From positions 30,762 to 94,761 of the forward strand of contig NZ_MNPU01000022.1 of the NCBI RefSeq assembly GCF_001983165.1: a DNA stretch of 64,000 bases, read 5' to 3'. The translations under genes were made by a program, and so were the position numbers. Below, in pieces: positions 34,338 to 41,821 of the stretch (the stretch's first letter is position 1; each line of letters begins with the position of its first letter). The stretch comes from Pseudomonas gessardii. Its GTDB lineage: Bacteria; Pseudomonadota; Gammaproteobacteria; Pseudomonadales; Pseudomonadaceae. The notes under the pieces are model-generated. The model did not search any database. It was given only the letters and a program-made list of their open reading frames with translations, and was not told where the DNA came from.

Positions 34338-34958
34338 TCAACCCGGGGTCAAACACTCCGGCCCATTGAGCTTCGGATCATTGACCATATTGGCCAGCAC
34401 CCGCTCACGCAACGCCGTCGGCTCACTGGCCAACAACCCCTGCAACACATGCAGCGGCGTCTCGGGATCCAGCCAGGCGGCCTGCCCCGCCGCATCGAGA
34501 ATCAACGGCCGACGCTGGCTTTGCGCCGCCTGGGTCACCACCGCCGTGCTCAACCACACCTGCTCCTGCACCGGGTAAGCCTCCCAGATCGCCGCAAAAA
34601 ACAGGGTCGAACCCTCTCCCGGCGTCAGCCAATACGGCCGCTTGCGCTGGGTGCCGCGCCATTCATAAAAGCCATTGGCCGGCAGCAGGCAACGGCGCAG
34701 GCGAAAGGCCTCGCGAAACATCGGTTGCTCGGCCAGGGTTTCGGCACGGGCGTGGGCCGGGGTGCGGGACAGGTCGGTCAGCCACGGCGGCGTCAGCCCC
34801 CAACGGGCCCGCGCCAGGGTGCGCTGGCCGTCGGTGGCGCGCTGGATCAGCACCGAATCATTGGGGGAAATATTCCACTGGGCCTGTTGATCCGCCGGGA
34901 AGCCCGGCAAGGCGGCAAACGTGGGATTCCAGCGAAACAGGGCATAACGTCCACACAT
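34338..34958 (-). CDS. yedK: YedK/HMCES-type SOS response-associated protein (SRAP domain)
   Basis: 206-residue SRAP protein that covalently shields abasic sites in single-stranded DNA by forming a thiazolidine crosslink through Cys2. The N-terminus MCGRYALF keeps Cys2 after Met removal, and conserved residues include NARAETL (here HARAETL), RRCLLPANGFYEW and the active-site His region in the C-terminal half. It is a single gene flanked by a REPIN and small zinc-ribbon-like genes. No LexA box was searched exhaustively; none was obvious. Confidence 0.92.
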   Translation of the reverse strand: MCGRYALFRWNPTFAALPGFPADQQAQWNISPNDSVLIQRATDGQRTLARARWGLTPPWLTDLSRTPAHARAETLAEQPMFREAFRLRRCLLPANGFYEWRGTQRKRPYWLTPGEGSTLFFAAIWEAYPVQEQVWLSTAVVTQAAQSQRRPLILDAAGQAAWLDPETPLHVLQGLLASEPTALRERVLANMVNDPKLNGPECLTPG

Positions 34959-34994
34959 GGGGCAACACGACTCTTGGGTAAACCGGTCGACAGC

Positions 34995-35255
34995 CTAACA
35001 GACCAGCACGTCGGGGAAGCTGTCGGGTTCATCGCCGGGCAGGGGCTGGGCACCGATATAGGCGGTAATCAGCTCGCGGGCCTCGGCCGCCTGGTCGTTC
35101 TCCACTTCCAGGCCCAGCAGGCCGAAGATCGGCAGTTCACCCGTGCCCCCCAGCAGGTGGCGCCCCACCAGATGGGCATCGATGCCTTCGCTGGCGAGCA
35201 TTTGTTGCAGCAGCTCGCCCTCCATCAGGTTCTCCGGCTCGTAGATTCGTTGCAT
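34995..35255 (-). CDS. DUF2007 domain-containing protein (putative signal-transducing protein)
   Basis: 86-residue cytoplasmic protein with the DUF2007 pattern: MQRIYEPENLMEGELLQQMLASEGIDAHLVG followed by LPIFGLLGLEVENDQAAEARELI. The fold is predicted to be ferredoxin-like and the function is unknown. It lies 12 bases downstream of the CPXCG protein gene on the same strand, so the two are probably cotranscribed. Confidence 0.8.
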   Translation of the reverse strand: MQRIYEPENLMEGELLQQMLASEGIDAHLVGRHLLGGTGELPIFGLLGLEVENDQAAEARELITAYIGAQPLPGDEPDSFPDVLVC

Positions 35256-35267
35256 GGTCGCCCCCCA

Positions 35268-35450
35268 CTACTCATTCTCGCTGCGAACTTCGAGCATCCA
35301 TTCATCGCCGTGGACCTGAAGATGGAAGTTGATCGGCCGACAGCACACCTGGCAGTCCTCTATATAGTTCTGGTCACCGCCAGACAAATCCACAGAGGTC
35401 TCGACCGCTTCACCACAATAAGGACAATCGTACAGCGCAGGTTCTAGCAT
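35268..35450 (-). CDS. CPXCG-motif cysteine-rich protein
   Basis: 60-residue protein with two Cys pairs, CPYCG near residues 9-13 and CQVCC near 33-37, forming a likely zinc ribbon. The family is named for the CPXCG motif and has no known function. ATG at 35450. It is upstream of, and probably cotranscribed with, the DUF2007 gene. Confidence 0.82.
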   Translation of the reverse strand: MLEPALYDCPYCGEAVETSVDLSGGDQNYIEDCQVCCRPINFHLQVHGDEWMLEVRSENE

Positions 35451-35593
35451 CGCGGTCTCTCCCGGGTGACTTGTGCGTATAATCGCCGGCCTATTTGCAG
35501 GGTTTTTCGTTTGATGCCATTTGTTCAGACCTCACTCTGTCACTTATCGATCCAAACCTTTTTACTTACCCTAGCCATTTCTAACAAGAGAGC

Positions 35594-36760
35594 ATGATGG
35601 GCCAATTCGATACCATCCGACCTTACAACGACAGCGAAGTCCCGGCAGTGTTGGCCCGGCTGTTCAGTGACAAGGCCTTTCTGGACATCCTGACCCACTT
35701 TCGCTTCCCGCGTTTTGCCGGCGCCTTTGGCTGGCTGCTCAAGCCGCTGATCGCGCAGAAGCTGCGCCGTGAGTTCGCCGGTGTCACCACCGTCGCCACC
35801 TTGCAGGACAAAGTCGAGCTGTACGTCGACCACACCATCGACCGGGCGACCGACGGCGTCACCTACACCGGGGTCGAACAGCTCAAGTCCGGCATGGCCT
35901 ATGTGTTCCTGGCCAATCACCGCGATATCGTGATGGACCCGGCCTTCGTCAACTATGCGGTGTACCACGCCGGCCTGCCCACCCCACGCATTGCCATCGG
36001 CGACAATCTGCTGCAGAAGCCGTTCGTCAGCGACCTGATGCGCCTGAACAAGAGTTTTATCGTGCACCGCTCCATCAGCGGGCGGCGCGAGAAGATGGCG
36101 GCTTATCAACTGCTGTCGGCCTATATCAACCATTCGATCCGCAACGACTGCCAGTCGATCTGGATCGCCCAGGCCGAAGGCCGCGCCAAGGATGGGGATG
36201 ATCGCACCGAGTCGGCGATCCTCAAGATGTTCCATATGAGCCGCAAGGACGAGCCATTCGCCGAGGTCATCCTGTCGCTGAACCTGACTCCGGTGTCCAT
36301 CAGCTACGAGTACGACCCGTGCGACGTGGCCAAGGCCCGCGAACTGTATATCCGCGCCACCACCGGCACCTACACCAAGGCGCCCGGTGAAGACGACGCA
36401 AGCATTGCCCTGGGCATCACCGGCTACAAGGGCCGGGTCCACGTCAACTTCGCACTGCCCATTACCGAGCATTTTGAAGATACCAAGCAATTGGCCATCG
36501 AGCTGGACCGGCAGATCCTGGGAGGCTATCGACTGTTTCCCGTGCATTACCTGGCATATGCACAGTGGAGCGGCGCCGACCCGCAATTGCAGGTGCCAAC
36601 GGCTGCCGAGGTGTTCCCGGCGGACGAACTGGCCAAGGCAAAGGCGGAGTGGGAGCGACGGTTGAATGCCTGCCCGGCGGAACACCGACCGTATCTGGTG
36701 CTGCAATATGCGACGCCGGTGCGTAATCAGTACCGGGTCAAAGCCGGGATCGCCCTGTAA
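35594..36760 (+). CDS. Glycerolipid acyltransferase family protein (1-acylglycerol-3-phosphate acyltransferase-like)
   Basis: 388-residue protein with a PlsC/PlsB-type acyltransferase motif NHRDIVMD at 108-115. The spacing is H-x5-D rather than the usual H-x4-D. A later stretch IWIAQAEGRAKDG resembles the FPEGTRS-type block III. It is longer than PlsC (about 240) and much shorter than PlsB (about 800), with no clear membrane helix. The acceptor and acyl donor are unknown; a lipid-modifying role is an inference. Two adjacent ATGs (35594, 35597) follow AAGAGAG. A TATAAT-like -10 lies at 35478-35483. Confidence 0.8.
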   Translation: MMGQFDTIRPYNDSEVPAVLARLFSDKAFLDILTHFRFPRFAGAFGWLLKPLIAQKLRREFAGVTTVATLQDKVELYVDHTIDRATDGVTYTGVEQLKSGMAYVFLANHRDIVMDPAFVNYAVYHAGLPTPRIAIGDNLLQKPFVSDLMRLNKSFIVHRSISGRREKMAAYQLLSAYINHSIRNDCQSIWIAQAEGRAKDGDDRTESAILKMFHMSRKDEPFAEVILSLNLTPVSISYEYDPCDVAKARELYIRATTGTYTKAPGEDDASIALGITGYKGRVHVNFALPITEHFEDTKQLAIELDRQILGGYRLFPVHYLAYAQWSGADPQLQVPTAAEVFPADELAKAKAEWERRLNACPAEHRPYLVLQYATPVRNQYRVKAGIAL

Positions 36761-36785
36761 CCCAATAGCGTGAACAACACACAAC

Positions 36786-36882
36786 ACAATGTGGGAGCGG
36801 GCTTGCTCGCGATAGCGGTGGGTCAGTTGATAACTACTTGACTGACCCACCGCTATCGCGAGCAAGCCCGCTCCCACATTGT
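36786..36882. repeat. REPIN forming a perfect 42-bp inverted repeat
   Basis: Arms 36786-36827 and 36841-36882 are exact reverse complements, separated by 13 bases. The arms include the REP core plus the normally variable GATAGCGGTGGGTCAGT flank, so this is the least diverged REPIN in the window. Confidence 0.95.
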
Positions 36883-36895
36883 TTTTGGGGTATTT

Positions 36896-37153
36896 TTACA
36901 ATTGGGTGCTGAGCCAGGTAATCAGCAACGCCAGCCCGAGACAGGCAAACCCGATGCGGTAGCCGAGGCGATGACTGCGCTCGGTACGCACATCCAGAAA
37001 CAGCATCGGCTGATCAATCGCCCGCTCTTCACTTTGCGCGGCGAGTCGGGCCATCGCCCGCTGCTCCCGCAGGCGGGTCACAAACAGCAGCCCGGCGCCA
37101 GGGCAGGCAATCAGCAATGCCGTGGTGTTTAGCAGTAATGCCGGCAGCGACAT
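36896..37153 (-). CDS. Small predicted membrane protein, unknown function
   Basis: 85 residues with two hydrophobic segments, about 5-25 (ALLLNTTALLIACPGAGLLF) and 63-83 (YRIGFACLGLALLITWL), flanking a polar, charged middle rich in Arg and Glu. ATG 37153 has GAGG 6 bases upstream on the reverse strand; a start 15 codons earlier (37198) is possible. I recognise no family. Codon use looks like its neighbours, so it is probably real. Confidence 0.6.
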   Translation of the reverse strand: MSLPALLLNTTALLIACPGAGLLFVTRLREQRAMARLAAQSEERAIDQPMLFLDVRTERSHRLGYRIGFACLGLALLITWLSTQL

Positions 37154-37336
37154 CAAAAACCTCGGTACAACAGTGACCAGGTATCCATCCAGATACAAAC
37201 CTGAACGGACTGCGCCCTCCTGCGCATCAAAACTCCCTCCCCCATTGACGACTAATGTATCGAGTAATTTACAGCGTCACCTGAACGTCACCTTAACAAG
37301 CCACTCTGTTGCCCTTCGCACACCCGGGAGCTTGTC

Positions 37337-37546
37337 ATGTTGCACGCGCAGAACCAGGATCGGCTGTACCTGATCGCCCCTACCGATGAGCAAGAGGCGC
37401 TGGTCGGCGGCCTGGCGTTTAATGTCCAGGACCGGCACTGGCTGGTGTATTGCGCCCTCGGCGGGCATCAACATGCCGACCTGCCGGAGCTGGATCTGTT
37501 GACGGGGGTGAGTGTGCTGGACTTTTATGTCGAAACGGCGGCATGA
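37337..37546 (+). CDS. Small hypothetical protein
   Basis: 69 residues, acidic and rich in Leu and Asp, no membrane segment or signal peptide. GGGAG lies 7 bases before the ATG, which is a strong ribosome-binding site, and a strong intrinsic terminator begins 14 bases after the stop. That gene-plus-terminator layout supports a true short gene. I recognise no family. Confidence 0.65.
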   Translation: MLHAQNQDRLYLIAPTDEQEALVGGLAFNVQDRHWLVYCALGGHQHADLPELDLLTGVSVLDFYVETAA

Positions 37547-37559
37547 CCGCAGCAGACAC

Positions 37560-37595
37560 AAAAAAGCCGGGCCCGTGACGGGGCCCGGCTTTTTT
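37560..37595. terminator. Bidirectional intrinsic terminator
   Basis: Stem GCCGGGCCC / GGGCCCGGC with loop GTGACG, A-run on the left and T-run on the right. It lies between the convergent small hypothetical gene and the YajG-type lipoprotein gene. Confidence 0.92.
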
Positions 37596-37603
37596 ACAAC
37601 TGA

Positions 37604-38191
37604 TTATTGCGAGCTGAGGATCTGGCCGATGCTGGGATCCTTGAACAGACGCGTCAGGGCATCACTCAACACATCGCTGACCAGCTTGGTGTTGGTTTCC
37701 TGGTTGGGCGCCATGCCGAAACGCTGGTCCAGGGACGCCCCGTAACGGCCGCTGTAGCGGCGGTTGCCGGCCGACACATCAGAGCGGAAAGTCGCGCCGA
37801 TGGTGGCTTCGGTCACGTACAGGCCTTCCTTGGGCGACTGGTACTTCAACTCGGCCAGGGTCACCGTCAGTTGCGGTGCGCCTGGCGAGTTGCTGGCTGG
37901 GGTGAAGCCCAGCAGGCGCACCGCCGCTTCGGCCTGGGCTTGCAGCTTGGGCAGCACGTCGGCACCGGTCACCGTGATGGCGCTGGTTTCCGGGTACAGG
38001 CCACCGCGGGTGCCCAGGGTCGGCGATGGACGGCCATCAACCACACGCACCGAGACCGGCTGGCCATGGCCCACAGGCGCCAACTGGGTGGTGAGCTTGG
38101 GTTGCGGGCTGAGTTGCTGCGGGCTGTGGGCGCAGCCAACCAGGGTCAAGCTGGTCACAGTGATCAAACCGAACAACAGGCGTTGCAACAT
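37604..38191 (-). CDS. yajG: YajG-family lipoprotein
   Basis: 195 residues with a lipoprotein signal peptide (lipobox LVGC, Cys20) and a YajG-type domain, including VRVVDGRPSPTLGTRGG near residues 48-64. E. coli YajG is an uncharacterised outer-membrane lipoprotein near ampG. The residue after Cys is Ala, compatible with outer-membrane sorting. AGAGAAAAGC precedes the ATG at 38191. Confidence 0.83.
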   Translation of the reverse strand: MLQRLLFGLITVTSLTLVGCAHSPQQLSPQPKLTTQLAPVGHGQPVSVRVVDGRPSPTLGTRGGLYPETSAITVTGADVLPKLQAQAEAAVRLLGFTPASNSPGAPQLTVTLAELKYQSPKEGLYVTEATIGATFRSDVSAGNRRYSGRYGASLDQRFGMAPNQETNTKLVSDVLSDALTRLFKDPSIGQILSSQ

Positions 38192-38361
38192 GCTTTTCTC
38201 TCCAGAAATCAGGTACCGACAGCCCGGCAGTATAGCGGTGCGTCACCGCCTGGAACTAGCGCCAGTTACAACCTCGGGTCCTGGCCTGCGTGCAGCGGCC
38301 CAGTGTCACCCAGATGTCATTCTTGACAGATATGCTTGGCGTCATTCTCAGGAGGCCCGCC

Positions 38362-38598
38362 ATGCTCAATCTTCTCTGGCGCTTTTTCGCGCGCACGCCC
38401 GCCCATCGCAACTTTGCCCTGCTCGACTCGCAAGGTCGCTGCCAGGCCTTCAAGCAATGCTGCCAGCCGCCCGTGGGTGAGGGCTGGGTCGAAGTCCAGG
38501 AGATCCGCCTGAGCTGGATGCACCATCCGTTGCCCGCCCGCGCCCGTGTCAACCCGCGCCGCGCACGGTCATCACACCGCCTGCCGTTGACCGCCTGA
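38362..38598 (+). CDS. Small basic hypothetical protein
   Basis: 78 residues, very rich in Arg and His (predicted pI high), starting MLNLLWRFFARTPAHRNF and ending in a basic tail. AGGAGG lies 7 bases upstream, close to an ideal ribosome-binding site, so translation is likely. No family was recognised. The Cys pair in FKQCCQPP could bind metal, but this is weak. Confidence 0.6.
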   Translation: MLNLLWRFFARTPAHRNFALLDSQGRCQAFKQCCQPPVGEGWVEVQEIRLSWMHHPLPARARVNPRRARSSHRLPLTA

Positions 38599-39330
38599 CC
38601 GAAGCGCTAATAAAAGTCATAAAACACGTCCATTTCCCGGCAGTTCTTCGCTACAATCTCCCCCCGATTATAAGGACGTCTCCTGATCGGGCCTCGCAGC
38701 ATCGCTAATGCCCTGGTATTAGCTCCCCCGCACCGCCCACAGAGAGCCGCCCACACAGATCGTGTGAAGCTGGCGAGCTGGCTGTTTTGTCTGCAAACCT
38801 GCGCCTTTACCGAATCTGCCAGAGCTGCCATTGCGCTCGGCCACTTGAGTTGTTTGCCCGTTATGCCGCGTGTCGGCAGTGATTACGGGCCAGGTGCCAG
38901 GCTGGGGCAGCCCTTTTTTGAGGTTCACGTCTTCAAAAGAGCGTGAAAAAACGGGTTTTCACAACTTCACAAGAGTGTGGCGAGCAAATGAATAGTTTTG
39001 CGTTTGTACAAGCACCATCAGCGTCTGGCACTGCCCAACCACACAGGACCGAGTACTCCTCAAGAACCGGAGTTTGAAGCCTGTCCGCTACGGATTTGGT
39101 TGCACGATCGGACGCACTTGACCATAAGTCGAATTGCCACAGGGGCCCTGAAATGCGTTCATATGCAGATAAGGCCTGGTCGGCAGCGTCCGCTGAAGTT
39201 GCAAAAAAATTGCGAAGAATCGGACATGGCGATCCTGGCCATGGGTAACCTGGGGCATCACGTGAACCGCCCCGTCACTCCTGGCAGCCATGCCGTCAAT
39301 TTGGTGCTGCAGATTTTGGAGACGCGTTAA
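38599..39330 (+). other. 732-base mostly non-coding leader region upstream of mqo
   Basis: Long region without a convincing full-size gene. It holds AT-rich -10-like elements (TACAAT near 38652, TATAAG near 38669), a 7-bp hairpin GTGAAAA/TTTTCAC (38943-38962), and two short frames with start codons: 38988-39077 (29 codons, weak ribosome site) and 39153-39248 (31 codons, AGGGG 7 bases upstream). It probably contains the mqo promoter and a long 5' leader. Confidence 0.5.
39153..39248 (+). CDS. Possible 31-residue leader peptide before mqo
   Basis: ATG at 39153 follows AGGGG with 7-base spacing. The peptide begins MRSYADKAWSAASAEVAKKL and is predicted to be a basic amphipathic helix. It ends 82 bases before the mqo ATG. 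Short length, rare codons (AAA AAA TTG CGA AGA) and lack of a known family keep confidence low; it could equally be chance. Confidence 0.3.
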   Translation: MRSYADKAWSAASAEVAKKLRRIGHGDPGHG

Positions 39331-40839
39331 ATGGCGCATAACGAAGCAGTCGACGTAGTACTGGTAGGTGCGGGCATCATGAGTGCCACCCTTGCCGTGC
39401 TGCTCAAGGAGCTCGACCCCGGCCTCAAGCTGGAAGTCGTTGAGCTGATGGATTCGGGTGCCGCGGAGAGTTCCAACCCGTGGAACAACGCCGGTACCGG
39501 TCACGCCGGGCTGTGCGAGCTGAACTACACCCCGCAGGCGGCTGATGGCTCCATCGACATCAAAAAAGCCGTGCACATCAACACCCAGTTCGAGGTGTCG
39601 AAACAGTTCTGGGCGTACCTGACCCAAAAAGGCACCTTTGGCTCGTCCAAGTCCTTTATCAGCCCCGTGCCGCACCTGAGCTTCGTGCAGGGCGAAAAAG
39701 GCGTGTCCTTCCTCAAGAAGCGCTTTGAAACCCTCAGCCAGCACCACGCGTTCTCGGACATGCACTACACCGAAGACCGTGCCGAAATGGCCGAGTGGAT
39801 GCCGCTGATGATGCCGGGCCGCCCGGCCGACGAAAAAATCGCCGCGACCCGCGTAATGAACGGGACCGACGTCAATTTCGGGGCCCTGACCAACCAATTG
39901 CTGGCGCACCTGAGCAGCTCGGCCGATGCCCAGGTCAAGTACAGCAAGCGCGTGACCGGCCTCAAGCGCAATGGCGCCGGCTGGACCGTGAGCATCAAGG
40001 ACGTCAACAGCGGCAATACGCGCCATGTCGACGCCAAGTTCGTGTTCCTCGGCGCCGGTGGCGCGGCCCTGCCGCTGCTGCAAGCCTCGGGGATCGAAGA
40101 AAGCAAAGGCTTTGGCGGCTTCCCGGTCAGCGGCCAGTGGCTGCGTTGCGACAACCCGCAAGTGGTCAAGCAGCACCAGGCCAAGGTCTACAGCCAGGCC
40201 GCCGTGGGTTCGCCGCCGATGTCGGTGCCGCACCTGGACACCCGCGTGGTGGATGGCAAGAAATCCCTGCTGTTCGGGCCATACGCAGGCTTCACCACCA
40301 AGTTCCTCAAGTTCGGTTCGTTCCTTGACCTGCCCATGTCGATTCGCCTCGGCAACATCGGCCCGATGCTGGCCGTGGCCCGGGACAACATGGACCTGAC
40401 CAAGTACCTGGTCAGCGAAGTGATGCAGTCCATGGAGCAACGCCTGGAATCACTGCGTCGCTTCTACCCTGAGGCAAAAGCCGAGGACTGGCGCCTGGAA
40501 GTGGCCGGCCAACGGGTGCAGATCATCAAGAAGGACCCGAAGAAAGGCGGCGTGCTGCAATTCGGTACCGAGCTGGTGGCGGCCAAGGACGGTTCGCTGG
40601 CCGCGCTGCTGGGGGCGTCCCCAGGGGCTTCGGTGACGGTTTCGATCATGCTGGATCTGATCGAACGCTGCTTCCCGACCCAGGCGGCCGGCGAGTGGGC
40701 GGCCAAGCTGCAGGAAATCTTCCCGGCCCGGGAAAAAGTCCTGGAGACCGATGCCGAGCTGTATCGCAAGATCAGCATGCAGAACAACATCAGCCTGGAG
40801 CTGGTGGAGCAAGGTAGCGAGGCCGAAAGCTACGCTTGA
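39331..40839 (+). CDS. mqo: Malate:quinone oxidoreductase
   Basis: 502-residue FAD-dependent peripheral membrane enzyme that oxidises malate to oxaloacetate and passes electrons to quinone, the main malate oxidation route in Pseudomonas. The FAD-binding start VVLVGAGIMSATLAVLLKEL is at about 9-28, followed by SNPWNNAGTGHAGLCELNYT, a family signature. Length is normal. GGAG lies 9 bases before the ATG. Pseudomonads often carry more than one mqo copy; this one is followed by the genes that follow mqoB in P. aeruginosa. Confidence 0.96.
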   Translation: MAHNEAVDVVLVGAGIMSATLAVLLKELDPGLKLEVVELMDSGAAESSNPWNNAGTGHAGLCELNYTPQAADGSIDIKKAVHINTQFEVSKQFWAYLTQKGTFGSSKSFISPVPHLSFVQGEKGVSFLKKRFETLSQHHAFSDMHYTEDRAEMAEWMPLMMPGRPADEKIAATRVMNGTDVNFGALTNQLLAHLSSSADAQVKYSKRVTGLKRNGAGWTVSIKDVNSGNTRHVDAKFVFLGAGGAALPLLQASGIEESKGFGGFPVSGQWLRCDNPQVVKQHQAKVYSQAAVGSPPMSVPHLDTRVVDGKKSLLFGPYAGFTTKFLKFGSFLDLPMSIRLGNIGPMLAVARDNMDLTKYLVSEVMQSMEQRLESLRRFYPEAKAEDWRLEVAGQRVQIIKKDPKKGGVLQFGTELVAAKDGSLAALLGASPGASVTVSIMLDLIERCFPTQAAGEWAAKLQEIFPAREKVLETDAELYRKISMQNNISLELVEQGSEAESYA

Positions 40840-40843
40840 GGTC

Positions 40844-40903
40844 GTGACGCATAGCGTCACCGGATGCATTCCCACGCAGAGCGTGGGAACGATCGCAAGC
40901 GTG
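40844..40903. repeat. Short inverted repeats after mqo, including a TTCCCACGC/GCGTGGGAA element
   Basis: GTGACGC-ATA-GCGTCAC is at 40844-40860. ATTCCCACGC-AGA-GCGTGGGAAC lies at about 40868-40890, followed by another half copy AGCGTGGGAACGATC up to about 40912. The second is a known scattered palindrome type in Pseudomonas, distinct from the GTGGGAGCGGG REP family. Confidence 0.7.
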
Positions 40904-40911
40904 GGAACGAT

Positions 40912-40948
40912 CGCCCTGCTCTCGTGCTGAGAGCGGGGCGTTTTTTTT
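40912..40948 (+). terminator. Intrinsic terminator of mqo
   Basis: CGCCCTGCTCTC / GAGAGCGGGGCG stem (one G-U pair), 5-base loop, followed by eight T on the plus strand. It ends at the stop codon of the convergent downstream gene. Confidence 0.9.
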
Positions 40949-41235
40949 CAGCCGCGAGCGATGTTGATCAGCTCGATGTACTCGTCCGCGTTGCGCTGGT
41001 CCTTGATCAGGTCCACGAAGGTCTGGCCATGCTCATCCTTGCCGTCGAGGTCCAGTCCCGCTTCCTTGAAAAAGCCCAGGAACCGCTCGAAATCGTCGAT
41101 GCGCAGGCCGCGATAGGCTTTGATCAGCTTGTGCAGGGAAGGTGAAGTGGCGTCGACCGGTTCAAAATCCAGGAACAGCTTGATCTGATCGTCGCCGATC
41201 TCGTCACCAATCACTTGTTTCTTATCTTTACGCAT
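40948..41235 (-). CDS. PA4642-family conserved hypothetical protein
   Basis: 95-residue acidic cytoplasmic protein starting MRKDKKQVIGDEIGDDQIKL, with DGKDEHGQTFVDLIKDQRNA near the C-terminus. It is conserved in Pseudomonas next to mqo; the sequence suggests an all-helical fold. Function unknown. I chose ATG 41235; upstream in-frame codons lack a ribosome site. The stop codon touches the mqo terminator. Confidence 0.78.
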   Translation of the reverse strand: MRKDKKQVIGDEIGDDQIKLFLDFEPVDATSPSLHKLIKAYRGLRIDDFERFLGFFKEAGLDLDGKDEHGQTFVDLIKDQRNADEYIELINIARG

Positions 41236-41317
41236 TGCCGACTCCAGCCTGCAGACATTTACACGGGAGTGGAAGTCTACCTGCGGGACACAAGGTTCGG
41301 AAGCCACGAAGCTCTAA

Positions 41318-41354
41318 TGTGGGAGCGGGCTTGCCCGCGATGGCGGTGGGTCAG
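41318..41354. repeat. Single REP copy overlapping the 3' end of the WbuC-type gene
   Basis: TGTGGGAGCGGGCTTGCCCG plus the CGATGGCGGTGGGTCAG flank. The final TCA of the flank is the reverse complement of the WbuC stop codon (41351-41353). No second inverted copy is nearby, so this is a solitary REP. Confidence 0.88.
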
Positions 41355-41818
41355 TCGAACTGGGCCAGCATCCAGCGGTGATACTCAACCATACCAGCCT
41401 CGCCTTCCCGGGGTGCCCAACTCGCCAGCTCACCCTCGCCCACCGGGCGATAGGGGCCGGCCTTGCACTCGAACATCACCGTGTCGGGCTCAAGCACCAC
41501 CAGGCCGTGGAAAACGCCGGGCGACAGGTCAACCCCCAGGCAATCTCCACCCGCCTGCAAGACACGCCGCTCCAGGACCTCGCCTGACTCGCTGAAGATC
41601 AGAATCCCCAGGCGCCCCTTGAGTACCAGCAGGGTCTCGGCCTTGTCGGCGGTGAGATGACGATGGGGCTGCACATAGGTGTGTGGCTGCAAACCGACAG
41701 CCATGCGATGGCACGGCTCCTCCATCTGGTGGAAGTTGACGTTCTGCCGGCCACGGGGGTTGATGGCGGCTTTCTCGGCCAATTCGGCAAACAGCGACTG
41801 ATCAAGAAAACGCGCCAC
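41351..41818 (-). CDS. wbuC: WbuC-family cupin-fold metalloprotein
   Basis: 155 residues, single cupin domain. The metal-binding motif 1 is PHRHLTADKAETLLVLKG (two His, one Glu) near residues 51-68 and motif 2 includes PGVFHGLV (His) near 100-107. WbuC proteins occur in O-antigen clusters in enterobacteria, but here the gene is with nucleotide-salvage genes, so a role in LPS is doubtful. The substrate is unknown. The stop codon is shared with a REP element. It lies 3 bases downstream of hpt on the same strand. Confidence 0.82.
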   Translation of the reverse strand: MARFLDQSLFAELAEKAAINPRGRQNVNFHQMEEPCHRMAVGLQPHTYVQPHRHLTADKAETLLVLKGRLGILIFSESGEVLERRVLQAGGDCLGVDLSPGVFHGLVVLEPDTVMFECKAGPYRPVGEGELASWAPREGEAGMVEYHRWMLAQFD

Positions 41819-41821
41819 GAC

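Noticed and set aside
34995..35450. DUF2007/CPXCG pair as a toxin-antitoxin module
   Set aside because: Both proteins belong to widespread conserved families with no toxin or antitoxin features; the order and spacing alone are not enough.
36786..36882. Repeat pair that might be read as a CRISPR unit
   Set aside because: Only two inverted copies, no regular spacers and no cas genes; it is a REPIN.
38988..39077. 29-codon frame MNSFAFVQAPSASGTAQP... upstream of mqo
   Set aside because: Ribosome-binding site is poor and composition is not gene-like; kept only as a note within the leader region.
39088..40440. 450-codon open frame on the minus strand opposite mqo
   Set aside because: Shadow of the mqo reading frame; mqo has FAD-binding and family signatures and a ribosome site.
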